This document shows positions 24,726 to 34,118 of a stretch of DNA of 64,000 nt, piece after piece (positions within the stretch are counted from its first letter, which is position 1; the number at the start of each line of letters is the position of its first letter). The position numbers and the translations under genes were made by a program. The notes under the pieces are model-generated. The model was given only the letters and a program-made list of their open reading frames with translations. It searched no databases and had not been told where the DNA came from. The stretch comes from FEN-33 sp963768775 (GTDB lineage Archaea; Thermoplasmatota; Thermoplasmata; Methanomassiliicoccales; UBA472), in NCBI GenBank assembly GCA_963768775.1, contig CAVYIY010000005.1, positions 1-64,000 of the forward strand, written 5' to 3'.

Positions 24726-25876
24726 ATGCGGAAGGTATTGGTGATCGCGATCATCGCCATTCTATTGACCATCGCGTCGCGAATGGCCTGATTCTGATCC
24801 GCCCGAACGCAAGCGGCTGGAATTCATCGGACCTGGTCTCGCCCACCACCAATGCTCTCGATCGTCCCTCCAATGCCATCCCCGGGCCATCGACCAGCGT
24901 CTATCGGGCGCCACAATTCAGCCTGGTTTGGATGCTATCCGAGGTCTATGCAAGCTATGGCGGCGTGGCGTGGGTCTCGCTGAACAACACTGGAACGAGC
25001 GCCATTTTCGCCTACGAGCTCTCCTTCCAATGGTCTGGGACGAACATCACCAGCAGCAGGCCGGCTAGTGCGCTCGTTCAGCTCGGAAAAGAAATTGAGA
25101 TAGGCATGCTCAGCTTCCCGGCGCCATCATCGTCCGGGCATGACCCGTACTCGATCCAGCTCAAACTTGCGGTCAAGCACCCGAACGGGGATTGGTACGA
25201 TTAAGGTTCCACCTCGATCGAGAGCCGCGATGTCTGGGTGCTGGACCCGCACTCTTCGATCAACTTCACAATCTATCATAATTCCGCGCAGTATTACGAC
25301 GGCGTCAACAAACTAGTCGACTTCCCGGTCACCGCATCGATCGCCCAGGAGGTCAGGGACCGGTTCCTTGGCGCGTACAGAATGATGCGGGTGGTGGGCG
25401 CCTATGAATGGGTAAGGCGAAACATCCAATACGTTGCCGATCCGCAGGATTACTGGCAAGGTGCGAATGAAACATTGTCGCTCGGGACTGGCGATTGCGA
25501 GGACCAAGCGATACTCCTCGCCTCCCTCATCGGTGAACTGGGCGGGAATGCCCGGCTGAACATCATCGATGGCCACGCCTTTCCCAAGGTGTTCATCGGC
25601 GACAATGCCAGCATGGTACCGTCAGTGCGGGAATCGATCGCCTCATACTACTGGGTCAATGCGACCGACCTCCGTCTCACCTACTTCATAGACGAGATCG
25701 GCATCTGGCTGGTGATCGATCCGGTGGGGATGCCGTACGCGGGCGGGCTGCCCTCGCTCTCCGCGCCCTCGTCGCCCATCTCCTCGGGCGATGAATGGAC
25801 TCTCGAGAGCGCCACCTGGTGCCATGAGATCGATGCCACTGGTGTTGTGAACGGCGGCTGGCTACCGTTCTTCTAG
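24726..25876 (+). pseudogene. Secreted transglutaminase-like protein, frameshift plus nonsense
   Basis: The ATG at 24726 encodes a signal sequence MRKVLVIAIIAILLTIASRM. A slip near 24785 moves to the frame that reads through to the end. A TAA at 25202-25204 interrupts it (NGDWYD*GSTSIES); one base change would restore a codon. The C-terminal half is a transglutaminase/cysteine-protease fold: GTGDCEDQAILLASLI with the catalytic Cys, DGHAFPKVF with His, and IDPVGMPYAGGLP with Asp. The ~380-residue product would act outside the membrane. It ends overlapping the convergent epimerase gene by 4 bp. Two lesions may be sequence errors, since the rest is well preserved. Confidence 0.75.
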
Positions 25877-26841
25877 TCGTCTTCCATCCTGAGGGCTTCC
25901 CTGACCGCTTGGCGGATGGCGGTCTCGCTGTTCATACTGGGGCTCCAGCCGAAACGCTCTAGCTTCTCCACGGACAGCAGCATCTCCTTTACGTCGCCCA
26001 CCCAGCCCCGGCCTCCCTTGACCCCACCGCTCCAATGGAAGTCGACCTCCTTCAACCCCATCTCCTGGGTGACGATGTCCGCGATCCTGCGCACCGACAA
26101 CCGGTCCTTAGAGCCGATGTTGAAGATCTCCACCTGGTCCTTGGCGCGCTCGATGCCCACCACCATGCCCTTGATGCAGTCGCTCACGTGCACATACGAC
26201 TTGTGCGTGCCCGGGTCCCTTCCCAGGATCTCCAGGTAGTTTGGCTGCTCTTTCAGCTTGCGGATGAAGTCGTGCGTCACGTTGTGCGTGGAGCGCGGGC
26301 CGACGACGTTGGCGAAACGGTAGATGACCGCGTTCATCTCGAACGTGTGGCAGTAAGAGGAGATGAGCGCTTCGCAAGCCAGCTTCGACGCGCCGTAGAT
26401 CGAGATGGGGATCTGCGGCCCGTAGTTCTCTGCCGTCGGGATTATCGTCGCTTCGCCATATACGGTCGAAGTCGAAGGGAAAACGATGTCCTTGACGTCG
26501 TTGCGGGCGCATTCCTCCAGGAGGCGATAAGTCACTTCGATGTTCTGCTCGAAATGCACCCTCGTGTTCGAAGCGCCCAGGCGGACATCGGGATTGGCGG
26601 CGAAGTGGCAGACCATGTCGACCTCGCGCAGCACCTTCTCCAGGTCCACGGTCAGCAGGTCGGCTTCGACGAAGCGGAAGCGGTCGTCCATCACCACTTT
26701 GTCCATGAATGACCTCCTTCCGGCGGAGAGGTTGTCCAGCCCGACCACCTGGTTCCCTTTTCGCAGCAGCTCCTCCACCAGGTGGCTTCCGATGAAGCCA
26801 GCATTGCCAGTGACCAGGATCTTTCTGTTCTCGAGCCTCAT
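25873..26841 (-). CDS. NAD-dependent epimerase/dehydratase (UDP-glucose 4-epimerase-like)
   Basis: A 322-residue extended short-chain dehydrogenase. It has the nucleotide motif VTGNAGFIGSH at residues 10-20, FHAA-type CHFAANPDV, a catalytic Ser/Tyr/Lys set in FPSTSTVYGEA and YGASKLACE (YxxxK), and a substrate-site RFANVVGPRSTHNVTHDF. It probably interconverts nucleotide sugars for glycosylation. The gene follows the ITPase-Bud32 pair on the same strand with 4 bp between stop and start codons, so it is likely in the same operon. Confidence 0.88.
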   Translation of the reverse strand: MRLENRKILVTGNAGFIGSHLVEELLRKGNQVVGLDNLSAGRRSFMDKVVMDDRFRFVEADLLTVDLEKVLREVDMVCHFAANPDVRLGASNTRVHFEQNIEVTYRLLEECARNDVKDIVFPSTSTVYGEATIIPTAENYGPQIPISIYGASKLACEALISSYCHTFEMNAVIYRFANVVGPRSTHNVTHDFIRKLKEQPNYLEILGRDPGTHKSYVHVSDCIKGMVVGIERAKDQVEIFNIGSKDRLSVRRIADIVTQEMGLKEVDFHWSGGVKGGRGWVGDVKEMLLSVEKLERFGWSPSMNSETAIRQAVREALRMEDD

Positions 26842-26845
26842 TTTC

Positions 26846-27412
26846 TTACCTCTCCATGCGCGCCAATAATCTCTTGCTCAATGAATTAATAGCTTTGCCA
26901 CGGTGGGAGATGAGGTTCTTCTCCTCCAACGGCAGCTCGCTGAACGTTTGGTCATAACCTGATGGAACGAAGATCGGGTCGAAGCCGAATCCTCCCTTGC
27001 CCCGCTCCTCCTCGATGATGCTCCCTTCCGATTCCGCCGAGACCACGATCTTTTCCAGGTCCGCAATGCTGCAGCCAATGCAGCAGCGGAACCTGGCCGT
27101 TCGGTCGTCGACGCCTCTGAGCAGCTTGATGATCCCCTGGCAGCCGAGCGTCTTCAAGGCATACGCGGAATAGACGCCGGGGAAGCCTCCCAAAGCGTCG
27201 ATGAAGAGCCCGGAATCGTCGATGATGTAGTTCTGCAGCCCCCGTGCCCTCAATTGCACCATGCAATCCTTGACCACGTCCTCCAGCTCGTCCGCCTGGA
27301 TCTCGTCGATCTCCTCCGATCGCTGCTCCAGCTCGAAGCCAAGAGGCTGCAGGGCTGCCCTGAACTCCCTCATCTTGCCTGGGTTGGAGGTGATGATGTC
27401 GACGCGGGTCAG
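26846..27412 (-). CDS. XTP/dITP pyrophosphatase (RdgB/HAM1), likely CTG start
   Basis: Hydrolyses non-canonical purine nucleoside triphosphates (ITP, XTP) to the monophosphates. The motif ITSNPGKMREF opens the protein, followed by EIQADELEDVV, DDSGLFIDALGGFPGVYSA (the most conserved block), and GFGFDPIFVPSG and SHRGKA near the end. It has 188 residues, typical size. The only start-like codon before the TSNPGK motif is CTG at 27412, which overlaps the TGA of bud32 (CTGA). Translation may be coupled and start at this rare codon; otherwise the start was altered by a sequence error. Confidence 0.85.
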   Translation of the reverse strand: MTRVDIITSNPGKMREFRAALQPLGFELEQRSEEIDEIQADELEDVVKDCMVQLRARGLQNYIIDDSGLFIDALGGFPGVYSAYALKTLGCQGIIKLLRGVDDRTARFRCCIGCSIADLEKIVVSAESEGSIIEEERGKGGFGFDPIFVPSGYDQTFSELPLEEKNLISHRGKAINSLSKRLLARMER

Positions 27413-28023
27413 GTGTAGCGCCCCCTTTCCTCGATATCCCTGATCTTGTTCACTACCAGCTCGCTTCTGTCGAAATTCTCTGAATATGAATCCATGACCA
27501 CCTGGAAGAGGTTGAACCGTTCGGAATGGGCGGACTGGAACGCCTCCTTCAGCAGGTGCATGTCCACTCCCATCTCTTCCACCTCCGCGTTCCTCGAGCC
27601 CAAGGAGAAGTCGATGACCCAAATCCTCCCCTGACGCAGGATCATGTTGGAGGTGGTCAGATCGCCGTGGACCAGCTTGGCGCGGTGCATGAGCGCCGTC
27701 AGCCGGCCGATCTCCCGGCAGATGCGCTCCGCCTCGTCCTCCGGCGCGCGGTTCAGGGCATCCTTGACTCGTTCCCCGTCGATGTACTCCATGGTCATCT
27801 CCGCTCTGCGCACGTCGATGTCGAAGATGACCGGGGTGGGCACGCCCTGGCGCCTGGCCTCCTGGATCAGTCTCGCCTCGTTCTTCGTCCTCGTGGCCCG
27901 GAGCGAGGCGTCCAGCTGCGGATGGCGGTATCCCTTGGGCACGCGGCTCTTCACCACCACCGTCCGCCCCTTCCATTCGGTGAGCCTGATCTCCGCCTCC
28001 GCCCCCTGCCTGATGACCTGCAC
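27409..28023 (-). CDS. bud32: KEOPS complex kinase/ATPase Bud32
   Basis: A small RIO-type kinase of the KEOPS complex, which makes the t6A37 modification in tRNAs with Kae1. It has 204 residues with a GTG start. Motifs are VVVKSRVPKGYRHPQLD (lysine and RxxK(G)YRxxxLD signature), TRTKNEARLIQEARRQGVPTP, MEYIDGERVKDAL, the catalytic loop LVHGDLTTSNMI and the metal-binding IDFSLG. It is stand-alone; in many euryarchaea it is fused to Kae1, which is not in the window. It overlaps the ITPase gene by 4 bp. Confidence 0.93.
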   Translation of the reverse strand: MQVIRQGAEAEIRLTEWKGRTVVVKSRVPKGYRHPQLDASLRATRTKNEARLIQEARRQGVPTPVIFDIDVRRAEMTMEYIDGERVKDALNRAPEDEAERICREIGRLTALMHRAKLVHGDLTTSNMILRQGRIWVIDFSLGSRNAEVEEMGVDMHLLKEAFQSAHSERFNLFQVVMDSYSENFDRSELVVNKIRDIEERGRYT

Positions 28024-28057
28024 CTCCGCGCCATCAGCTTCGGCTCTAATAATCCTT

Positions 28058-29864
28058 TCAAGTGGTTTTCCGGGGGTCGGAGGCGAAGAACGCTTTCAGG
28101 GACGCTTCCAAGGCGCTCGTCTCGCTGGCATGGAAGTCCGCGGGGAAAGCCGAGGCGATCGAGGGCAGCAGGTAGCGCTCGTCGAGCAGCACGATGGCGG
28201 CGCGGTCCGTTTCGCTCCTTATCGCCCTCCCGGCGGCCTGGAGCACCTTGGCGATAGCGGGATAGGTCTGCACGTAAAGCTTCGAGCGCTGGTCGCCGAA
28301 CTTCGCCGCCAGGCGCACCTCCATCCGCTCCGATTCCGGTGAGGGCGGGTTGAGCGGGAAGCCGGAGACGACCACCGCCGACAGCAGGTTGTCGCTGAAG
28401 TCGATGCCCTCGGCGAAGCTCCCGCCGACGGTCGCCATCAGCGCCGCGTTCCGGTCCTGGCGCATGTCGGCGATCATCGCCTCCTTCTCCTGCTTCGTCT
28501 GCCCCCTCGATTCCACCAGCATGCGCTTGCCGCCGCCGTCCTTCAGATGGAACAGGGTCGAGTGCATGAAGTCGTAGGAGGGGAAGAAGACAGCAAGGTT
28601 GCCCGGGACCGACTGGCAGACGATTCCGACCTGGGCGGCCATGCTCAAATAGCTCGATTCGCAGCGGTCCCGGAAGCGCGACGAGACCCCTCTGACGCAG
28701 AGGACCGGCCGATTCTCTGGCGGGAAGGGGTTGGCATACTCGCGGCACACGCTATCTTCGGATATGCCCAGCAGGTCGGCGTACATCTCCGGCGGATGCA
28801 GCGTCCCGCTCATCAATAGCGCGCATCGGATCTCTCCGAAGCTGCGTTTCGATACCAAAGAGGGCTCTATCAGCTTGCAGATCAGCTTCCTCTCGTCCGT
28901 CGAATAGCGCACGCTGCTATTGCCGAAGGCGCTCCAGTTCCGCAGGAAGCGCAGCAGGGCGCGAAGCCGGCGGGCGTCGCCTTCCTTCGATGCCTCCTCC
29001 AGTTCCATCGCCAGCCCGATGCAGTCGACGCCGCACCGCTGCCTGAGCTCATCGTCCAGCTCCCCCGGGTCGATGTGGGGGCGGGGCTTGCCCACAGTCA
29101 GCTTCGTCGCGATCTGGCCCAGCAGCCTCAGGTCCTCGCGCTGCCCGCGGAGCGAGCGGAGGGCCATCGGTCTTTCCAGGTCCGCGGCGTTCAGCGTACC
29201 GCTGTGGTCGTCCATGAGGCGCTGTGGCAGGTTGTGCGCCTCGTCCACGATGACGATGGCCTTCCTCTTCCTCGCCGCCCGGCCCAGAAGCGCCGCCCCA
29301 CCGTCCGAGAACACGGGGTTATAGTCGCACACGATCACCTCTGCCCTCTCCGCCGCCTTCATGCTGGAGGCGTAGGGACAGGTGCCCAGGCGCAGGCACA
29401 ACTTGGTCGTCTCCTGCACATGCAGCGGATACTCCAGGATCCGCAGCGCCGCCTCCTCGATGCGCTTGTTGAGGAAGTAGCAGTCTCCGCCCTCCGAGCA
29501 GGGCACCAGCCCGCTCTTCCTTCTGGCCAGGCACATGTCCTCCTTGGCGATGACGTCGACGGCTGCGATCGGCCTCAGCCTCCAGATCAACCGGAGCGTC
29601 TCGATCGCCGCGTAGTGCTGCGACTGCCTGGCGGTGGTGAAGAGCAGATGCCCTCTGTCCGATCGGCAGGCCTCCAGGCCAGCAGCCAGGGAGACGGCGG
29701 TCTTGCCCAGGCCGGTTGGTGCGTGGGCGAGGAGGTTGATGCCTTGGCGCAGGCAGGAGCGGCGCATCGTCCAGGAATCGGTCCTGGCCCGACCGGACGG
29801 CGCCGAAGGGGAAGAGGTCGACTGGCTCATGCTCGCTGACCTCCTGGGGTATGGTCGCTTCCAT
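28058..29864 (-). CDS. XPD/DinG-family superfamily 2 DNA helicase with Fe-S cluster, one frameshift
   Basis: ATP-dependent 5'-3' DNA helicase family. The correct N-terminus is in another frame: from the ATG at 29864, MEATIPQEVSEHEPVDLFPF then SGQDRFLDD. A slip near 29770 joins it to RSCLRQGINLLAHAPTGLGK with Walker A. Four cysteines of the Fe-S domain follow (EDMCLARR, LVPCSEGGDC, LCLRLGTC), then DEAH box VDEAHNLPQR, motif IV-VI pieces SGTLHPP, GSFAEGIDF, and QAAGRAIRSETDRA with the arginine fingers. About 600 residues. Likely role is repair or nucleotide excision. The frameshift is probably a sequence error because the product is otherwise complete. Confidence 0.85.
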
Positions 29865-29957
29865 GCCACCACCTTGGCCGGGGCGGGGCAGTACCTTTCG
29901 GGTTAATTGCAGGCTGCCTCGCAAGAATGATAAGCGTTCCAGCGATTGTCATGCCAA

Positions 29958-31232
29958 ATGGCGGAGGAAGCGGAGAAGGGATCGAAAGGCAGAAGCCCAG
30001 CTGGCATCGCCGCCATCTTGTTCCTGACGACGCTGGCGGCCTACATAGCCCGGGTCAACCTGTCCGTGGCGCTGCCATTCATCTCCACCGACTACGGCTG
30101 GACGTCCGCTGAGAAGGGGCTCTACGGCGGTCTGCTGCTGGGCATCTTCCTGGTCGGCTATGGCGTGTCGAACGTCATCCTCAGCCCCCTGGTCGACCGC
30201 TTCGGGCCGAGGAAGAGCATGATGGTGGCCGTCGCCGTCTTCTCCCTGCTCACCTTCCTCACTGGCCTGGTAGGCATGATATTCTTCGCCTTCATCGCCG
30301 CGCGGTTGCTCCTCGGCCTCTCGCAGGGCATCCTGTTTCCGAGCGCGAGCAAGGTCACCCAGGCTTGGTTCGAGCCGTGCGACCGCTCCAAGGTCAACTC
30401 CCTGCACCTCAGTTCGATGCACATCTCCAATCTGCTGGTACCGATCTTCCTCATCCCCCTCATCCTGGTGGTCGGCTGGGCGGCCTCGTTCTTCGCCGTG
30501 GCCTTCATCACCGCCCTGGTGCTGATCCCCCTGCTCCTCTACCTGCGCGACTCCCCCTCCGCCGAGACGAAGGTGGAGAGCAAGCCGATAAGGGACGTGA
30601 TCCGGGACGCTAAGGCGGGGCTGCGCTCCGCCCTGCGCATCAAGGGGATAATGGTGCTCTCCGCGTCGGACGCGGCCGGAAACCTGGTATGGTGGGGGAT
30701 CTCCCTCTGGCTGCCGACCTATCTCATTGTGGCCAAAGGCATGTCGGTCGACCAGATCGTCCTGGTGGCGTCCCTCCCCTACCTGGGCGGGGTGGCCGGG
30801 CTTTATCTCGGCTCATGGTTGAGCGACCGGACCGGCAAGCGGGTGCTGATTACCACCGCCTTCCAACTGGTGGCGGTGCTCTTCATCTTCCTGCTGGTGG
30901 GCGCGAGCGACGAAAGCATGATCATAATCATCCTGGCGGCGATCTTCTTCTGCATCAGCATCCTGCCGCCCAACTGCTTCACCCTACTCCAGGGGATCGC
31001 CCCCTGCGAGCTGCTGGGAAGCGCGACTGGGATAATGAACGGGCTCGCGGTCGGTCTCGGGGTCTTCGGTCCGATCATCCTCGGCCTGGCGGTCGCTGCC
31101 ACCGGTAGCTACGACATCGGCCTATACATTATGGCTGGGCTGCAGGTGGTCTCGGCAGCGATAATGATGATGTTCCGGAAGCACGAAAAAGCGGACAAGC
31201 CGGTCTGCGCTGAGATCTGCGCGAACGAGTGA
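29958..31232 (+). CDS. Major facilitator superfamily transporter
   Basis: About 424 residues with 12 hydrophobic helices and a charged central loop (about residues 200-225). Loop 2-3 reads NVILSPLVDRFGPRKSMM, the MFS motif A region, and the second-half equivalent is GSWLSDRTGKRVL. It resembles the anion:cation symporter branch. The ATG at 29958 is preferred; an in-frame TTG at 29946 would add four residues. It is divergent from the helicase gene, only ~90 bp apart. The substrate is unknown, perhaps an organic acid. Confidence 0.85.
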   Translation: MAEEAEKGSKGRSPAGIAAILFLTTLAAYIARVNLSVALPFISTDYGWTSAEKGLYGGLLLGIFLVGYGVSNVILSPLVDRFGPRKSMMVAVAVFSLLTFLTGLVGMIFFAFIAARLLLGLSQGILFPSASKVTQAWFEPCDRSKVNSLHLSSMHISNLLVPIFLIPLILVVGWAASFFAVAFITALVLIPLLLYLRDSPSAETKVESKPIRDVIRDAKAGLRSALRIKGIMVLSASDAAGNLVWWGISLWLPTYLIVAKGMSVDQIVLVASLPYLGGVAGLYLGSWLSDRTGKRVLITTAFQLVAVLFIFLLVGASDESMIIIILAAIFFCISILPPNCFTLLQGIAPCELLGSATGIMNGLAVGLGVFGPIILGLAVAATGSYDIGLYIMAGLQVVSAAIMMMFRKHEKADKPVCAEICANE

Positions 31233-31351
31233 AGTCCGATCCATATCTGAGCATGTCCGATTCCTCAATGCTGAGGTCGCCTGATCTGCCGCCGCGGCGA
31301 TAATAAGCGAGTAGAAGGAATGATTATCATTCTGCACCCCTGTAATGGGTC

Positions 31352-32035
31352 GTGGACAAGATCCCCTTCGGATGCGCCTCGCTGGACCAGATGTTCGACG
31401 GAGGCTTGGAGCCCGCCTGCGTCACCCTGCTTTACGGGGAGGCAGGAACGGGCAAGACCAACCTCTGCCTGGTCATGACCAGGAACGTCGCCAGCCTGGG
31501 GAAGAAGGTGGTCTATCTGGACACCGAAGGCATATCCCTGGAGCGCTTCAAGCAGATATGCGGCGATGAGTACGAGCCGCTGATGCGCTCCACCCTGTTC
31601 TTCGAGGCGAACAGCTTCGACGAGCAGGAGAAGATGGTGGACAAGGCCATCAAGCTGGCGGAGAGCAACCTGGACGTCGGAGCGATCGTGGTCGACTCGA
31701 TGACGCTGTACTATCGGCTGACGTCGAGGCAGCAGGAGCGGTCGGAGCGAAAGTCGCTCACGTCGCAATCGCTCAAGCTCCTGGAGATGGCGAAGAAGCG
31801 CAACATCCCCGTCCTCATCACCTCCCAGGTCTACACCGACGTCGAGAAGAACACCATCGAGCCGCTCGGGGGGCATTCGCTGATGCACAATGCCAAGACG
31901 ATCATCATGCTGGAGAAGATGGGCATGGGGAAGCGCCGGGCGATTGTGATGAAGCACCGGCATCTGGCCGAGGGCGGGTCGGCCGAGTTCCGCTTGGTCC
32001 AGCAGGGGATCACCTGCGACACGGCAAAGAAATGA
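31352..32035 (+). CDS. radB: DNA repair and recombination protein RadB
   Basis: The archaeal RadA paralogue that assists homologous recombination. 227 residues without the N-terminal helix-hairpin-helix domain of RadA, as expected. The start GTG at 31352 leads MDKIPFGCASLDQMFDGGLE. Walker A is GEAGTGKTNLC, Walker B AIVVDSMTLYYRL, and the C-terminal part LITSQVYTDVE and GGHSLMHNAKTIIMLEK is the L2-region/polymerisation area of RadB proteins. It converges on the prenyl synthase gene. The sequence is intact. Confidence 0.92.
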   Translation: MDKIPFGCASLDQMFDGGLEPACVTLLYGEAGTGKTNLCLVMTRNVASLGKKVVYLDTEGISLERFKQICGDEYEPLMRSTLFFEANSFDEQEKMVDKAIKLAESNLDVGAIVVDSMTLYYRLTSRQQERSERKSLTSQSLKLLEMAKKRNIPVLITSQVYTDVEKNTIEPLGGHSLMHNAKTIIMLEKMGMGKRRAIVMKHRHLAEGGSAEFRLVQQGITCDTAKK

Positions 32036-32057
32036 ACGCGCTGAACCCGTTGGCCTC

Positions 32058-33056
32058 TCAGACCTCTCGGCCGACGGCGAAATCGACGATCTCGCGCAGG
32101 AAGTCCTTCTCCTTCGAAGGCTTGAGGCAATCCAATCGCGCCTTCGCCTCCTCTGCGTACTGCAATGCGATGTTCTTGGCATGGTCCAGGCTGCCGATGT
32201 CCTTGAAGAGCTGGATGACCTGCCTGACCTCCTCGTCGGTGGCCTTCTCGTTCCCCAGCGCCTTCAGCATCTTGGCGTTCTTCTTGCGCCCCTTCGCGCC
32301 GAGCGTCTGCATCGCATGCACGACGATCAGCGTGCGCTTGCCGTTGCGGATGTCGCTGCCCACCGGCTTCCCCAGCACCTTCTCGTTGCCGACGAGGCCG
32401 AGCACGTCGTCCCAGATCTGGAAACCGATGCCGAGCAGGCGGGCGTACTCCCTCATGTCGCGGATCTGCTTCTCGCTCCCCTCGCCGATGATCGCGCCCC
32501 CTCCGGCCGCGCAGGCGAACAGGACGGCCGTCTTCTTCTCCACCATTTCCATGTATGCGTCGACGGTGACTTCGGACGAGTTCTCGAAGTCCATGTCCAT
32601 CTGCTGCCCCTCAGCGATCAGGAACACCGTCTCGGAGAGGTCCTTCAGCAGCTGGCGCAGGCGGTCGCCGTCCACCTCGGTCTTGGCAAGCATCTGGAAT
32701 CCGATGGCGAAGAGCGCATCGCCGGCGATGATGGCGGTGGGAATGTCGAACAGCACGTGCACCGTCGGCTTCCCCCTTCTGGTCAGATCCTCATCGATTA
32801 TGTCGTCGTGAACGAGCGTGAAATTGTGAACGATCTCCAAGGCGCAGGCGAACGGGACCGCGGTCTTTCCCTTCTTGCCCACCGCCTCGGCGACGACGAT
32901 GGCCATGGATGGCCTGAGCCTTTTCCCGCCCGATTGGGGCAGATGGTTCACGGCCAGGCGCAAGCGCTCGTGCGAACCGACGTTCAGCAGTGGCATGAGC
33001 GCCTCGTCCACTTCCTTAGCCATCCGCATGACTTCCTTCATGATGTCCATCTTCAT
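32058..33056 (-). CDS. Polyprenyl diphosphate synthase (geranylgeranyl diphosphate synthase-like)
   Basis: A trans-isoprenyl diphosphate synthase adding IPP to allylic diphosphates to make the C20 (or longer) chain of archaeal lipids. The first aspartate-rich motif is HDDIIDED in FTLVHDDIIDEDLTRRGKPT, and the second IWDDVLGLVG followed by GSDIRNGKRT. 332 residues from the ATG at 33056, which overlaps the TGA of fni (ATGA) and is therefore preferred to the ATG at 33083. Chain length cannot be read with certainty. It is the third gene of an IPK-fni-synthase operon. Confidence 0.92.
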   Translation of the reverse strand: MKMDIMKEVMRMAKEVDEALMPLLNVGSHERLRLAVNHLPQSGGKRLRPSMAIVVAEAVGKKGKTAVPFACALEIVHNFTLVHDDIIDEDLTRRGKPTVHVLFDIPTAIIAGDALFAIGFQMLAKTEVDGDRLRQLLKDLSETVFLIAEGQQMDMDFENSSEVTVDAYMEMVEKKTAVLFACAAGGGAIIGEGSEKQIRDMREYARLLGIGFQIWDDVLGLVGNEKVLGKPVGSDIRNGKRTLIVVHAMQTLGAKGRKKNAKMLKALGNEKATDEEVRQVIQLFKDIGSLDHAKNIALQYAEEAKARLDCLKPSKEKDFLREIVDFAVGREV

Positions 33057-34117
33057 CCCTCGGTCCTTAACTGCGATAGCCATTCCTTCGTCTCGCCGAC
33101 GAGGACGTGGCGCTTCCCTGCCAGCTCGGATACCTTCTTCGCTCCCACGAGGAACATCGCCGCGCGGAACTCCGACTGCATGATCCTAAGCTTCTCCTTG
33201 ACCTTCTCCGCCGATTCCGTCGCCTCGGGCAGCACGGCCATGGCCGCGCCGGCGCAGGCAGCGCCGAGCACGACGCCTTTGGCCGCCTGCAGGCCATTCC
33301 CGATCCCTCCGGAGGCGATTATGGGAATGCCGACGTTCGCCCATACCGTCGCCACTGGCGCCGGGATGCCCCAGTCGCCGAATGTGGTCCCCAATGCAGC
33401 GCAACGCGCGTCCCCGGCCTTCTCGGCCCGGTGCCTCTCGATGGCGGAGAAGCTCGTCCCCCCGGTGCCGGAGACGTCCAGCCCGCGCATCCCGATCCCC
33501 TTCAGCCTGAGGGCGATGTCGCGCGAGATGCCAGCTCCGGTCTCCTTGGCTATGAGCGGATACTGCTTCGCCGCGTCCCTCATGGCATCGAGGCAGCCGC
33601 GGGCGCGGGTGTCCCCCTCCGGCTGGACGATCTCCTGCAGGAAGTTGAGATGGATGGCGAGCAGATGGGCATCGATCATTTCCATCGCCTTCTTAATGGC
33701 ATCCTCGCGGAATTTCGCCTTCGTGCTCTGCTCGATGAGCTGGGGCGCCCCGAGGTTGCCGATGCGCAGCGGGATATCGTAGTCCTTCAGGACTCCGTAG
33801 CTGCCATCGTCACCGTGCTCCACACCGGCCCTCTGGCTTCCAATACCCAGTCCGATCTGGAGCTCGGCGCACGCCTCCGCCAGGTTGCGGTTGATCTTGA
33901 CCGCGTTCGCATATCCGCCTGTGATCGCCGTGACGATCAGCGGAAAGGAGAGCTTCCGCCCGAACAGGACGCACGAGGTATCGATCTCTTCCAGATCGAT
34001 CTCGGGCAATGAACAGTGAACTAGCTTGACGTCGTCCCAGTAATTGCTGGCGCTGGAGACTTCCTGCTTCAAAGCGACCTCGATATGGTCGATCTTGCGA
34101 CGCTCGATTTGCCTCAT
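33053..34117 (-). CDS. fni: Type 2 isopentenyl-diphosphate delta-isomerase
   Basis: FMN- and NADPH-dependent isomerase converting IPP to DMAPP. 354 residues, TIM-barrel. Markers are RKIDHIEVAL at the start, PLIVTAITGGY (FMN site), GLGIGSQRAGVE, HLNFLQEIVQPEGD with the conserved QE, KETGAGIS, DVSGTGGTSF, and IASGGIGNGLQAAKGVVLGA (phosphate/FMN binding). It lies between the genes for isopentenyl phosphate kinase (1 bp spacing) and prenyl synthase (4-bp overlap), so the three act in sequence to supply prenyl chains for membrane lipids. Confidence 0.95.
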   Translation of the reverse strand: MRQIERRKIDHIEVALKQEVSSASNYWDDVKLVHCSLPEIDLEEIDTSCVLFGRKLSFPLIVTAITGGYANAVKINRNLAEACAELQIGLGIGSQRAGVEHGDDGSYGVLKDYDIPLRIGNLGAPQLIEQSTKAKFREDAIKKAMEMIDAHLLAIHLNFLQEIVQPEGDTRARGCLDAMRDAAKQYPLIAKETGAGISRDIALRLKGIGMRGLDVSGTGGTSFSAIERHRAEKAGDARCAALGTTFGDWGIPAPVATVWANVGIPIIASGGIGNGLQAAKGVVLGAACAGAAMAVLPEATESAEKVKEKLRIMQSEFRAAMFLVGAKKVSELAGKRHVLVGETKEWLSQLRTEG

Positions 34118-34118
34118 C

